DNA from: an uncultured Saprospiraceae bacterium | GTDB lineage: Bacteria > Bacteroidota > Bacteroidia > Chitinophagales > Saprospiraceae | Assembly: GCA_943788055.1 (NCBI GenBank) | Contig: CALSOU010000005.1 | Span: 1-64,000, forward strand | Length of the DNA: 64,000 nt | Direction: 5' to 3' | Shown here: one piece after another, positions 46,312-57,000 of the stretch | Layout: each line of letters begins with the position of its first letter | How positions within the stretch are numbered: position 1 is the first letter of the stretch | Position numbers and translations under genes: made by a program | Notes under the pieces: generated by a model | Seen by the model: only the letters and a program-made list of their open reading frames with translations | What the model was told of the DNA's origin: nothing | Databases searched by the model: none

Positions 46312-49128
46312 TTATCTAGATAAGTACATAGAACGATCACGATCAAGTTGTCTAAAATATGGATCTTGCAAGTCCTTAATAAATCGGATCATTTCTCCAG
46401 TAGACTTCATCTCTGGTCCCAATTGCTTATCAACATTAGGGAATTTATCAAAAGAGAAAACAGGCACTTTAATTGCATATCCTTCCAAATCTCGCTTGAC
46501 ATCAAAATCCTTCAGCTTTTTCGTTCCCATCATCACATGCGTTGCGATATTAAGGAATGGTGTTTTGTAAGCTTTAGCAATAAATGGTGTCGTTCTTGAA
46601 GCTCGTGGATTTGCTTCGATCACAAATACCTTTTCATCTTTGATTGCGAATTGAATATTTATCAAGCCTCTGATGTCAAGTGCCTTTGCAAGCTTTAATG
46701 TATAATCTCGCATAGTTTGCACACTTTCTTCAGATAAACTGTAGGTCGGCAGTACTGCCGAACTATCTCCCGAGTGTATACCTGCAGGTTCGATATGTTC
46801 CATAATTCCCATGATCATTAGCTCCTCACCGTCAAAAATAGCGTCTACTTCAGCTTCTTTTGCTCGTTCTAAGAATTGATCAATTAGAACTTTATTATCT
46901 GGAAGGTGCTTATAGATCGAAAGTACATGCTTTTCTAGCTCTTTATCATTGATTACGATCCGCATTCGTTGTCCTCCAAGAACATAAGAAGGTCTTACAA
47001 GAACGGGGTATGAAACACGATTTGCTATTTCTAATGCCTGATCGATATCATGAGCAACTCCGTAGTCAGGATAAGGAATGTCCAAGTCTTTCAACAAGTC
47101 GGAGAAACTACCTCTATCTTCAGCAAGGTCTAAGCTCTTGAAGCTTGATCCGATAATCGGAATACCTTCTTTGTGGAATCTTTCTGCTAGTTTCAATGCA
47201 GTTTGCCCTCCTAATTGAACAATTATACCTTCAGGTTTTTCAAGGTCAATGATTTCTTTGATATGCTCCCAATAAACTGGCTCAAAATATAACTTGTCGG
47301 CCATGTCAAAGTCCGTACTTACAGTCTCAGGATTACAATTAATCATAATTGCTTCGTAACCAGCTTCTTTAATTGCAAGAAGGCCGTGAACGCAGCAGTA
47401 ATCAAATTCGATTCCTTGACCTATTCTATTTGGGCCTGAACCCAAGACAATTATCTTCTTATTATCAGTTGGAATCGATTCATTTTCTTGGTCAAAAGTA
47501 GAGTAGAAATAAGGTGTCTTTGCTTCAAATTCTGCAGCACAAGTATCTACCATTTTATATGTTCTTCTGATTCCAAGGGCAAGACGCTGTTTAGTTACCG
47601 CGTCTTCATTTACGCGAATTACCCAGGCAATCTGAGCATCAGAATATCCTACTTCCTTAAGTTCACGGAAGAACGTTTCTGGAATATCTTCAGGAACGTT
47701 GAAGCGCATAAGTTGCTCTTCGTATTTTACAAGTCGCTTGATCTGCTTGATAAACCAAGGGTCGATTTTTGTTAAGTTGTGGACAGTTGAATTAGGAACT
47801 CCTAGACGCAAAGCATCCTTCAGTCTAAATAATCTATCGTCACTTGCTTTTTCAAGTCTTTCAAGAATATCTTGAGTACGAATCCACTCCTTTTTATCAG
47901 CACCTAGACCGTTTCTATTATTCTCTAATGATTGACATGCTTTTTGAAGAGCTTCGAGGAAAGTTCTTCCGATCGCCATAACTTCTCCAACAGACTTCAT
48001 CTGTAAACCAAGCGTGTTATCAGAACCATGGAACTTATCAAAATTCCATCTTGGCATTTTGACTATTACATAATCTAAGGTAGGTTCGAAATATGCTGAA
48101 GTCGTTTTAGTAATTTGGTTTTTTAACTCATCTAGCGTATACCCAATTGCTAGTTTAGCAGCGATCTTCGCAATTGGATAACCTGTTGCTTTACTTGCCA
48201 ACGCCGATGAACGTGAAACTCTAGGGTTTATCTCAATTGGAATCAATTTCTCCGTTTCTGGATCTATAGCAAACTGTACATTACAACCTCCAGCAAAATT
48301 ACCTAGCGAACGCATCATTAATATTGCGTCATCTCGCATTTGTTGAAAAGCAGTATCTGAAAGCGTCATTGCAGGAGCTACAGTAATCGAGTCTCCAGTA
48401 TGAATCCCCATAGGGTCAAAATTCTCGACGGTACATATTATAACTACGTTGTCATTTGCATCTCTCAGTAGTTCAAGCTCATATTCTTTCCATCCGAAAA
48501 TTGCTTTTTCTACAAGAACTTCGTGTGTCGGTGATGCATCAAGACCTCTTCGTAATGCAGTTGGGTATTCCTCTTCTGTCATTACAAATCCACCTCCTGT
48601 TCCCCCTAGGGTATATGAAGGCCTAATTACCAGTGGGAAACCGATTTTTTGCGCAGCTTCCATTCCTTCGAGAAAGCTATTTGCGATAAACGAAGGAGCG
48701 ACTTCCATTCCCAGTTTTACAACATGCTGCTTAAAAGCATCACGATTTTCAGTCAGCTCGATGGCATCTAAGTCAACACCAATTAGTTTGATGTCATATT
48801 TTTCCCATAAACCTTGATTTCCTGCTTCGATTGCTAAATTTAGAGCAGTCTGTCCTCCCATTGTTGGTAAAACAGCATCAATATGTTGTTCTTGAAGGAT
48901 GTGTTCGAGGCATTCTACCGTCAATGGAAGTAAGTAAATATTATCGGCAGTCACTTCATCCGTCATAATCGTCGCCGGATTAGAATTGATGAGACTAACT
49001 TCTATTCCTTCTTCGCGCAATGATCTTGATGCTTGAGATCCAGAATAATCAAACTCACAAGCTTGACCAATAACGATAGGGCCGCTCCCAATAATCAGGA
49101 CGGACTTGATAGATAAATCTTTAGGCAT
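46312..49128 (-). CDS. carB: carbamoyl-phosphate synthase large subunit
   Basis: The 938-residue enzyme makes carbamoyl phosphate for pyrimidine and arginine synthesis. Both ATP-grasp halves are present: N-terminal (VLIIGSGPIVIGQACEFDYS, FPLVIRPSYTLGGTGGGF, IEINPRVSRSSALASKATGY) and C-terminal (IIVLGSGPNRIGQGIEFDYC, YPVLVRPSYVLGGQRM, EANPRASRTTPFIAKAY). It ends about 130 residues short of the E. coli protein, with no MGS-like allosteric domain. This shorter form is, to my knowledge, usual in Bacteroidota, so it is probably not a truncation. No carA is in the window. Confidence 0.95.
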   Translation of the reverse strand: MPKDLSIKSVLIIGSGPIVIGQACEFDYSGSQASRSLREEGIEVSLINSNPATIMTDEVTADNIYLLPLTVECLEHILQEQHIDAVLPTMGGQTALNLAIEAGNQGLWEKYDIKLIGVDLDAIELTENRDAFKQHVVKLGMEVAPSFIANSFLEGMEAAQKIGFPLVIRPSYTLGGTGGGFVMTEEEYPTALRRGLDASPTHEVLVEKAIFGWKEYELELLRDANDNVVIICTVENFDPMGIHTGDSITVAPAMTLSDTAFQQMRDDAILMMRSLGNFAGGCNVQFAIDPETEKLIPIEINPRVSRSSALASKATGYPIAKIAAKLAIGYTLDELKNQITKTTSAYFEPTLDYVIVKMPRWNFDKFHGSDNTLGLQMKSVGEVMAIGRTFLEALQKACQSLENNRNGLGADKKEWIRTQDILERLEKASDDRLFRLKDALRLGVPNSTVHNLTKIDPWFIKQIKRLVKYEEQLMRFNVPEDIPETFFRELKEVGYSDAQIAWVIRVNEDAVTKQRLALGIRRTYKMVDTCAAEFEAKTPYFYSTFDQENESIPTDNKKIIVLGSGPNRIGQGIEFDYCCVHGLLAIKEAGYEAIMINCNPETVSTDFDMADKLYFEPVYWEHIKEIIDLEKPEGIIVQLGGQTALKLAERFHKEGIPIIGSSFKSLDLAEDRGSFSDLLKDLDIPYPDYGVAHDIDQALEIANRVSYPVLVRPSYVLGGQRMRIVINDKELEKHVLSIYKHLPDNKVLIDQFLERAKEAEVDAIFDGEELMIMGIMEHIEPAGIHSGDSSAVLPTYSLSEESVQTMRDYTLKLAKALDIRGLINIQFAIKDEKVFVIEANPRASRTTPFIAKAYKTPFLNIATHVMMGTKKLKDFDVKRDLEGYAIKVPVFSFDKFPNVDKQLGPEMKSTGEMIRFIKDLQDPYFRQLDRDRSMYLSR

Positions 49129-49153
49129 GGAAGTGGCTTTTTTGAAATTCGGG

Positions 49154-49161
49154 CAAATATA
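49154..49161 (-). promoter_or_regulatory. -7 promoter element for carB
   Basis: On the minus strand this reads TATATTTG, matching TAnnTTTG, 26 bases before the carB ATG. No clear TTG is seen at the -33 distance. Confidence 0.45.
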
Positions 49162-49206
49162 TATAGTTATGAAATAGTAAAGAAATACGTATAAGTTAAT
49201 ATTATA

Positions 49207-49214
49207 TATTTTTG
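49207..49214 (+). promoter_or_regulatory. -7 promoter element abutting a start codon
   Basis: TATTTTTG matches TAnnTTTG and ends only four bases before the ATG at 49219. If it is used, transcription would begin at or almost at the start codon, giving a leaderless message. The -33 half is weak. Confidence 0.4.
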
Positions 49215-49218
49215 CCCA

Positions 49219-50175
49219 ATGACTCAGAAACCCCTTGTATTAGTTACGGATGACGTACATAGTATGTTACTTGAAGGCCTTCAGCAACTAGGCTTCAAAG
49301 TTGATTACAAGCCCAATATGCCTTATCAAGATGTTTTTTCTTTAGTTCATCAGTATTCGGGCATAGTAATTAATAGCAAGATGAAAATGACTAAAGAGTT
49401 GATGGGGCTTGCGCCCAAAATGCAATTTATCGCTCGATTGGGGTCAGGGTTGGAAATTATCGATTTGATAGCGGCAAAGCAACTAGGCATTTCCGTATTC
49501 AGTGCTCCAGAAGGAAATCGGAATGCTGTAGCAGAACACGCACTTGGTCAACTTTTGGCCTTAGCTAATAATCTTGTATTGGCTGACGGTGAAGTTCGAA
49601 ACCGCGAGTGGAATAGAGAGAAAATGCGAGGATGGGAGCTCGAGGGCAAAACCGTTGGTATTATTGGATTTGGAAATAATGGTTCGGCTTTCGCCAAAAA
49701 ACTATCCGGTTTTGATGTGCAGGTTCTTGCATATGATAAGTACAATGTAGATTATGCTAGGGATTACAGTTTTGTTGAAGAATGTACAAGCATTGATCGC
49801 CTACAAGACATTTGTGACGTTATCAGCTTACATGTCCCCTTGGATGACTCAACGCACTATTTAGTTGATTCCGAATTTGTAAAAAAATGTAAGGACGGAG
49901 TAATAATAATAAATTCGGCACGAGGAAAAGTAGTCGACACAGAAGCCTTGATTAGTGGATTATCATCAGGTAAGATTGGAGGTGCATGCTTGGATGTTTT
50001 TGAAAACGAAAAACCTTTTACTTTTACTGATAATGAATCGCTTATGTATCAAAAATTGTATGATTTTGATCAAGTTATTTTAAGCCCACATGTCGCTGGT
50101 TGGACGGTTGAATCAAAGTATAAAATTGCGTCTTCCTTACTTGGACAAATTTCAAATTTGGCGACAAGACACTAA
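49219..50175 (+). CDS. D-2-hydroxyacid dehydrogenase (SerA-like)
   Basis: The 318-residue NAD-dependent enzyme has the family's catalytic domain (ITKELM-like MTKELMGLAPKMQFIARLGSG), the nucleotide motif VGIIGFGNNGSAFAKKLSGF, and the catalytic triad: Arg in INSARGKVVDTEAL, Glu in LDVFENEKPF, His in LSPHVAGWT. Length fits the short forms lacking an ACT regulatory domain. The substrate could be 3-phosphoglycerate, lactate, glycerate or another 2-hydroxyacid; no serine-pathway genes are adjacent to decide. Confidence 0.88.
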   Translation: MTQKPLVLVTDDVHSMLLEGLQQLGFKVDYKPNMPYQDVFSLVHQYSGIVINSKMKMTKELMGLAPKMQFIARLGSGLEIIDLIAAKQLGISVFSAPEGNRNAVAEHALGQLLALANNLVLADGEVRNREWNREKMRGWELEGKTVGIIGFGNNGSAFAKKLSGFDVQVLAYDKYNVDYARDYSFVEECTSIDRLQDICDVISLHVPLDDSTHYLVDSEFVKKCKDGVIIINSARGKVVDTEALISGLSSGKIGGACLDVFENEKPFTFTDNESLMYQKLYDFDQVILSPHVAGWTVESKYKIASSLLGQISNLATRH

Positions 50176-50192
50176 AAATTCATTCCTTATCT

Positions 50193-50200
50193 TATATTTG
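50193..50200 (+). promoter_or_regulatory. -7 promoter element upstream of the TonB-dependent receptor
   Basis: TATATTTG matches TAnnTTTG and lies about 175 bases before the receptor's ATG, so the leader would be long. The -33 half is not clear. Confidence 0.35.
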
Positions 50201-50374
50201 TCGAGTCTAAGACTTGCAGTCGGTGATCATTTTTGTTTACGGCTTTAATTCTTTAAACTTGTGGTCTGCTGGGCATCTAAATCGAATGAAAAGACTCTCA
50301 CTAATTCAATTCTTTGATTTTCAGGCCTTTAGGCTAGTGCATAATTTTTTGCTTATTACACTTAACTAGTTCAT

Positions 50375-53300
50375 ATGACTAAGAAACTTACATTTCTCAC
50401 ATTCCTTATGTGTATTTTCTCTTTGTCTGCTTACGCCCAAACTGTTTTACAGGGTCAAGTTGCAGATGAGGATGGACCCGTAATCGGTGCCGCAGTCTAT
50501 TTGTATCAAAATGATGTAGAGAAAAAGGCGGTAGTTTCGGATTTTGATGGTAATTACATATTTACCAATATTAATCCAGGTACTTATGATGTACAAGTCA
50601 GCTCCTTAGGACTTGCAACACAGCGTGTAAACGGCGTGGTTGTAAATGACAACAGTACAACAAAGTATGATTTCACAATGGAAGTTGAAGGCGAGTTGAT
50701 AGATAACGTCGTTATCACAGACTATCGTGTTCCGCTTATTGATTTTGATCAGACGTCATCTGTGAAGACTGTAACCGCGGAAGCGATTGCAAATTCACCT
50801 CTAAAGAACGTTCAGGGTTTGGCTGCAACATCAGCTGGATTATCTGCAGATGGTGATGGTAATATTTCTATTCGTGGTGCGCGTTCCAATGCAACCAATT
50901 ACTACGTTGATGGTATACGTGTAACGAATGCAGGTCTGATTCCAGCTTCTGAGATTGAACAACTTCAGGTAATTACAGGAGGACTAGCAGCAAGGTATGG
51001 TGATGTAACAGGTGGAGTTATCTCCTTAACATCAAAAGGACCCTCTGAAAGATTTTCTGGTGGATTTGAAGCAGAGACTTCGGAATTCCTAGATGATTAT
51101 GGTTTCAATTTTTTAAATGGTAACATTAGTGGACCAATCCTGAAGAAGAATGGAAAATCAGTAGTTGGATTCCGTGCAAACTTTCAGTATGTAGGTCAAA
51201 GAGATGATAGACCTTCAGCTGTTGGTGTTTATAGAATGCCTGAGGAGACGATTCGCGATTTGGAAGCTAATCCAGTATATCAATTAAGTGGTGTTGATTT
51301 TCCACGAGCTGAATTATTGGGTGCTAGTGACCTTCCAGAACCGATAGCTACAAGACCAAATGAAGAGCGTTTTGATCTTGACATTACTGCTAAAATTGAT
51401 GCTCGATTAAGCGAAAATATTGATGTGTCTATATCTGGTATCTTAGGACAAGATCAAAATCGTTTCACTCCAGGTGGAGGTTTTGGAATGTTCAACTGGA
51501 CAAGAAATCCTTACAATTATGGAGATAACTATCGTATAAACGGTCGATGGAGACACAAAATTGGTAAGCAAGGCTTACCAGAATCTAAAGATGAGTTAGG
51601 TGGAGCAACAGTTCTACGTAATGCGTCTTATATCCTACAAGTTGGTATTGAAAACACACAACAATTAACAGAAGATTTTATCCACCAGGACAGATTTTTT
51701 GACTACGGTCTCTATGGAACCAAAGAGGTTAGTTCTACACCGCAAGGTGGTTTCGTCGCAGAAGATTGGAGTGGAGCGGGTAAAATTGAAGTTTTTCCTG
51801 GAACATTCATTGATCACGTAACATTCTCTCAGAATGAAACAGCTTTCTCTCCATTCCTAGATGAAGCTCAATCAGTGCTAAGTCCTAACCCGGTTTTAGC
51901 GCAGTATCAATCAATCAATGGTCGATTAGTTGGTGCGAGCGTAAATGTATGGAATAGTAATTTTTTCAACAATGTTGGCCGTGTTTACAACAACTACAGT
52001 AAATTTGACTTTACAAGAAATACTATAAACTTCGATGCTCAGTTGGATTTATTACCTGGAGGTTCTATCAAAAACCGCCACAATATCCAGTTTGGAGGTA
52101 ATATTGAAATTAGAAATAACAGAAGATGGAGTATAAATCCGCGTGAATTGTGGACAATGGCGATCGATGCTGCGAATTCGCATTTTGTAGCAGGTGTCGA
52201 TACAACTGTATTTACGGGAGGTGTATTTGATGGCCCTCCACCATTTGGTGAAATTCCACTTCAGGAATATGGTCGTTTGATTGAGATCGACCCGGATAAG
52301 AAGTTCTACCAAGAGATTAGAAACCTTTACGGTTTGTCTCTTAATGATTTCGTCAATATAGAAGGAGTTGGTATTGATAAAAACCTATCATTGGATCTTT
52401 TCTCTGCAAGTGAGCTTATCAACTGGAGACAGTTGAATTTAGATTACTATGGATACGATTACCTAGGTAATGCTATTTCAGGAGTAACTTTCGATGACTT
52501 CTTTACTGCAACTGATGATGCAGGAAGAAGAACATTCCCAGTAGCACCATTGCAGCCAGTATATTTTGCAGGGTACATCCAAGATAAGTTTACTTACGAA
52601 GATATTATCTTAAGAGTTGGCGTCCGAGCTGATTATTTCGATGCTAACACTAAAGTATTAAGAGACCCTTACTCACTTTATAGAATTGAAACTGCCGACG
52701 AGTTTTCTAGAAGAAGAGATGTTCAGATTCCTGGTTCTGTAGATCCAGAGGCCGCGGTTTATATTACAGGTGACGATAGAGACAATGATGGAATTAAGGC
52801 GTTTAGAATGGGTGACGACTGGTTTGCACCTGATGGTACAAAAACAGATCCTAGATTGATATTCGGTACTGATCCGGTATCGCCTTCTTATTCATTCTCA
52901 GATGCTGAAAACAATATTCAGTCAAGAGAATTTAAAACGGATAACAGTTTTATTGATTATAATCCGTCGTTCAAATTGACACCACGTATTAGTTTGTCAT
53001 TTCCTATCTCTGAGGAAGCTGGTTTCTTTGCGCACTATGATCAATTAGTTCAAAGACCAACATCAAACACTGAATTTACGGCATTAGATTACTTCTTCTT
53101 CGAAGATATTGCACGTCTTAACCCAGGTGGTGGAGCAGCAAACAATCCTAATCTAAGACCTGAGACGACAATTGATTATGAAGTAGGATTCCAACAAAAA
53201 CTAACAAATTCTTCAGCGATTAAATTGTCAATGTACTACAAGGAGAATCGTGATTTGATTCAGACGCGATACTTGTTAAATGTACCAATTGTAAATAACT

Positions 53301-54037
53301 ACTTGACATTTGATAATATTGACTTTGGTACAGTAAAAGGATTTACTGCATCATACGATCTTCGACGAACTGGTAATCTTGAGCTAAGCGCAAGTTATAC
53401 ATTACAGTATGCTGAAGGTACAGGTTCAAGTGCAAACTCTGGGTTGAGTTCAAGAAATGGAGAGGTAAGAGTACTTGTTCCTCTTTCTTTCGATGAAAGA
53501 CACCGAATTGTTGGTAATGTAGATTACAGATATGCATCTGGAGATAAATACAACGGTCCAACTGTACAAGGATTAGATCTTCTTGCAAATACTGGGCTTA
53601 ACCTGCAGATTGCAGCGGTTTCCGGAAGACCTTACACTAGAGCAAGTAACATTAGTACTCCATTTAGCTCTGCTGGGTTTACGGGAGATATTAACGGTGC
53701 TAGATATCCTTGGAACTTTAATATTGATGCTAGACTCGATAGAAACTTCTTCTTGAAGACTTCAAAAGAAGCAACAAGAGGTTTAAATCTTAATGTGTAC
53801 TTACGTGTAAGTAACTTACTAGATACTAGAAATATTATTGGTGTCTACCGAGTAACGGGTTCACCTGAAGATGATGGTTATTTAAGTTCACAGTTCGGAC
53901 AGGATGCACTTGCTGATGTTGCAAATTCTGGTAAAGATGTACAGTCTTACTTAGCAGCTTATGAGTGGGCATTATTAAATCCTGGATTTTATACACTGCC
54001 GAGAAGAATCAGAATCGGAGGAATTATAAGCTTCTAG
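50375..54037 (+). CDS. TonB-dependent receptor with carboxypeptidase-regulatory-like domain
   Basis: The 1220-residue product has a signal peptide (MTKKLTFLTFLMCIFSLSAYA), a beta-sandwich domain (VLQGQVADEDGPVIGAAVYL to about 105), a plug domain with VKTVTAEAIANSPLKNVQGL and ISIRGARSNATNYYVDGIRV, then a long beta-barrel ending in RRIRIGGIISF with a terminal Phe, as in outer-membrane barrels. Such receptors take up or export large substrates using TonB energy. No SusD partner follows; instead come a 1344-residue secreted protein and a PorV-like protein, an arrangement suggesting a surface or secretion complex. Substrate unknown. Confidence 0.9.
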   Translation: MTKKLTFLTFLMCIFSLSAYAQTVLQGQVADEDGPVIGAAVYLYQNDVEKKAVVSDFDGNYIFTNINPGTYDVQVSSLGLATQRVNGVVVNDNSTTKYDFTMEVEGELIDNVVITDYRVPLIDFDQTSSVKTVTAEAIANSPLKNVQGLAATSAGLSADGDGNISIRGARSNATNYYVDGIRVTNAGLIPASEIEQLQVITGGLAARYGDVTGGVISLTSKGPSERFSGGFEAETSEFLDDYGFNFLNGNISGPILKKNGKSVVGFRANFQYVGQRDDRPSAVGVYRMPEETIRDLEANPVYQLSGVDFPRAELLGASDLPEPIATRPNEERFDLDITAKIDARLSENIDVSISGILGQDQNRFTPGGGFGMFNWTRNPYNYGDNYRINGRWRHKIGKQGLPESKDELGGATVLRNASYILQVGIENTQQLTEDFIHQDRFFDYGLYGTKEVSSTPQGGFVAEDWSGAGKIEVFPGTFIDHVTFSQNETAFSPFLDEAQSVLSPNPVLAQYQSINGRLVGASVNVWNSNFFNNVGRVYNNYSKFDFTRNTINFDAQLDLLPGGSIKNRHNIQFGGNIEIRNNRRWSINPRELWTMAIDAANSHFVAGVDTTVFTGGVFDGPPPFGEIPLQEYGRLIEIDPDKKFYQEIRNLYGLSLNDFVNIEGVGIDKNLSLDLFSASELINWRQLNLDYYGYDYLGNAISGVTFDDFFTATDDAGRRTFPVAPLQPVYFAGYIQDKFTYEDIILRVGVRADYFDANTKVLRDPYSLYRIETADEFSRRRDVQIPGSVDPEAAVYITGDDRDNDGIKAFRMGDDWFAPDGTKTDPRLIFGTDPVSPSYSFSDAENNIQSREFKTDNSFIDYNPSFKLTPRISLSFPISEEAGFFAHYDQLVQRPTSNTEFTALDYFFFEDIARLNPGGGAANNPNLRPETTIDYEVGFQQKLTNSSAIKLSMYYKENRDLIQTRYLLNVPIVNNYLTFDNIDFGTVKGFTASYDLRRTGNLELSASYTLQYAEGTGSSANSGLSSRNGEVRVLVPLSFDERHRIVGNVDYRYASGDKYNGPTVQGLDLLANTGLNLQIAAVSGRPYTRASNISTPFSSAGFTGDINGARYPWNFNIDARLDRNFFLKTSKEATRGLNLNVYLRVSNLLDTRNIIGVYRVTGSPEDDGYLSSQFGQDALADVANSGKDVQSYLAAYEWALLNPGFYTLPRRIRIGGIISF

Positions 54038-54070
54038 AGCTATTTATTTTAAAAGAGAAAACGTTAGATA

Positions 54071-57000
54071 ATGAAGAAAATATTATTCTTATTTCTTGCT
54101 GTTATGGCACATAGTGCAGTGTTTGCATATATTTCACCGAGCAAAAAGAAAACAAAAAGTCCTACCAATATCAATCTTCGAGAAGACTGTTTGGAAGGTA
54201 ATGAAATAGCTACTCAGAATATTAACAATGTTCGAGCTACCTTGCTTTCATCAGGTGATGTTTGGTGGAATTTACAGCAGGGGCAATACTTCGTTCCTAA
54301 TACTCCACCTGAAATTGAAGATGTTTCATCTATATTTGCAGGTGCAGTATGGATTGGTGGTTATGAGCCAGTAGAGGGTGGACAAGATATCTTGAAGATT
54401 GCAGCAACCACTTATCGTACACAAGGTGGAGATTTCTATCCAGGTCCGCTTAATGATGAGACTGGTACAACTGAAAAAGAAGTCTGTGAACAATGGGATA
54501 GATTCTTCCGTGTAACTGGAACAGAAATAGACCAACATAGAGTAAATGTTATCAATTATAGAAACCAAGGAGTCGAGTATCCTAAGGATTCGATGCCTGA
54601 TAATATTAGATATTATCCTGGTCTAGGAAATACTGATTTTGTGTTGAAGTATGGGTTTCCACTTCCAGATGCTGGTCAAGGATTGGCATCTTTTTATGAC
54701 GACCCTAACTCTGCAATTGATGTTTATGATCCGGAGAACGGAGATTATCCAAAAATTGATGTCAGAGGCTGTGAAGAATTCGTTCAATATCCTGATGAAA
54801 TGTACTTCTGGATTTATAATGATCAAGGTGGACCTCACTTAGGTACTCAAGGTCAGGCAATCCAAATGGAGGTACAAGTGCAAGCTTTTGCATATGAATC
54901 AAATGATGAGTTGAACGATATGACCTTCCAACGTTATAAGTTGATCAACAGAGCACAGACAGTAATTAAGGACTGTTACTTTGCAATGTGGGTTGATGGT
55001 GACTTGGGATGTAGTGAAGATGACTATATTGGATGTGATTCTGCGCGATCTATGGCGATTCTTTATAATCAAGATGAGATAGATGGTAATCCAGGTTCTG
55101 ATTGTCCAGGTGGAGTTGCTACCTACGGGGGAAATGTGCCAGTTCTTGGTATTGATTATTTTCGTGGACCATTAAAGCCGCAGATATTTGGTGACGATGG
55201 TGAACTACTTGAACTACCAAACCCATTTGCTGAGGCAGATACTTTTGTGGAAATAGGAATGTCTTCTTTCGTTTATACAAATAGACAAGGAGCAGGAGAA
55301 CATCCTCCGGGAACTTGGGATCCAGAAACTGCTGAAGAGCATTACAGATTGCTTGATGGTCAGTGGAGAGATGGTTTACCTATTACATTTGGTGGGTCAG
55401 GTTATAATATTGGAAGTACAGATACAATTCGTTATGTATTACCTGGAGCACCTGCTCAAGATAATGATTGGTCAATGTGTACAGCTGGTTTAGGATTTGG
55501 TGATAGAAGAACTATTCAGGCTTCAGGTCCATTTGTATTGAAGCAAGGAGCAATCAACGAGCTTATCATTGGAGTTGTTTGGGTACCTAACCAAGTTTAC
55601 CCTTGTCCAGAACTAAACAATTTGAACAAAGCAGATGATTTAGCTCAAGCATTATTTGATAATTGTTTCCAAACGCTTGATGGACCCCAAGGTCCTGATG
55701 TTGACATTGTTGAGCTTGATCGACAAGTTATCATACTTCTTTCAAATGATACAATCTTGTCAAATAATAAATTTGAAGAGTATTCAGAAGTAGATATTTT
55801 CGCTACAGATTCAGTTGCAAAAGCTCTACCAGATGAAGACATCTCTTACAAGTTCGAAGGGTACTTATTATATCAATTGAGGACACCTAACTCGGCAAGT
55901 AATCTGGATGATATAGAAAATGCTAGATTAGTACGACAAGTTGATGTTGTAAATAATGTAACAACAATGTACAATTGGACTTCTCTAGTAAATCCATTAC
56001 CAGGTAATAATGAATTAGTCTACACACCAGAGCTTGAAGTTGTAGGCTCAGATAATGGCATTAGACATAGTTTTAGTTTAACTGAAGATGCCTTTAGCCA
56101 AGGTTCTCCAAGACTGATTAATCATAAAGAGTATTACTACTTTGCAGTGGCCTACGGTTATAATGAGTATGAACCTTTTAACCCGCAAACTGGGGTTGGG
56201 CAACAGCGACCGTTTATTACTGGTCGTCGGACGTTTGGTGTAGTCACAGTAGTTCCAAGACCAATTGTTTACGATGCTCTCAATACTTTTTATGGCGACG
56301 GTCCTATTGTGACGAGAAAGCAAGGAGTTGGTAATCAAGGTCAATTTGTTGAACTAGAAGATGATATGTATGATAAGATCTTAGCCGGTTCAACGAACGG
56401 TGATGTTACTTACAAGGAGGCATCGAGTCCACTACGAATCAATATTGTAAATCCAATTGATGTTCGTGACGGTAAGTTTAGACTTGAAATCAATGGTGAA
56501 TTTGACGATGATGGTAGAATGGAAGCTACGGACGATTCGGATTGGGTTTTAACAGATCTTGAAAATGGAGCTGTTTTTAAATCGTATGGGAATTTAGAGA
56601 GTGTTGATGAAAGAATTTTGAGACAATATGGTTTCTCCATTAATATATCGAGAGAAGAAGACGTTTCTAACGAACCTGAAGATGATCTTCAACCTGGTGA
56701 ATTTGTAGGAGCAACATTGGAATATGCGGATCCTTTAAATAACCAATGGTTGTCTTTTTTACCTAATGGTGGTCCTCAAGGTGCTAATGTACCTTTCTAT
56801 AACTACTTAGACCAAGGTCAAAGCAATGAGTCAGATCCAGCAGGAAGTTTGAGAAATACAAATGGGGTAAATATGTTCCCACTTAAATTGGCTGCTTTTG
56901 GTGGTCAGATTATTACACCTGCGTTTAGACAGAACACCAGTATTGCTGGTAACGTACAATCAAGACTTGATTTAGCTGATTTGAATAATGTTGATATTGT

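Noticed and set aside
46312-49128. CarB truncated by loss of the allosteric domain
   Set aside because: It lacks the domain found in E. coli CarB, but the frame ends cleanly after a normal last ATP-grasp region and a short form is, to my knowledge, common in Bacteroidota.
50375-54037. SusC of a SusC/SusD pair
   Set aside because: The next gene is not a SusD-type lipoprotein; it has an ordinary signal peptide without a lipobox Cys and no SusD pattern.
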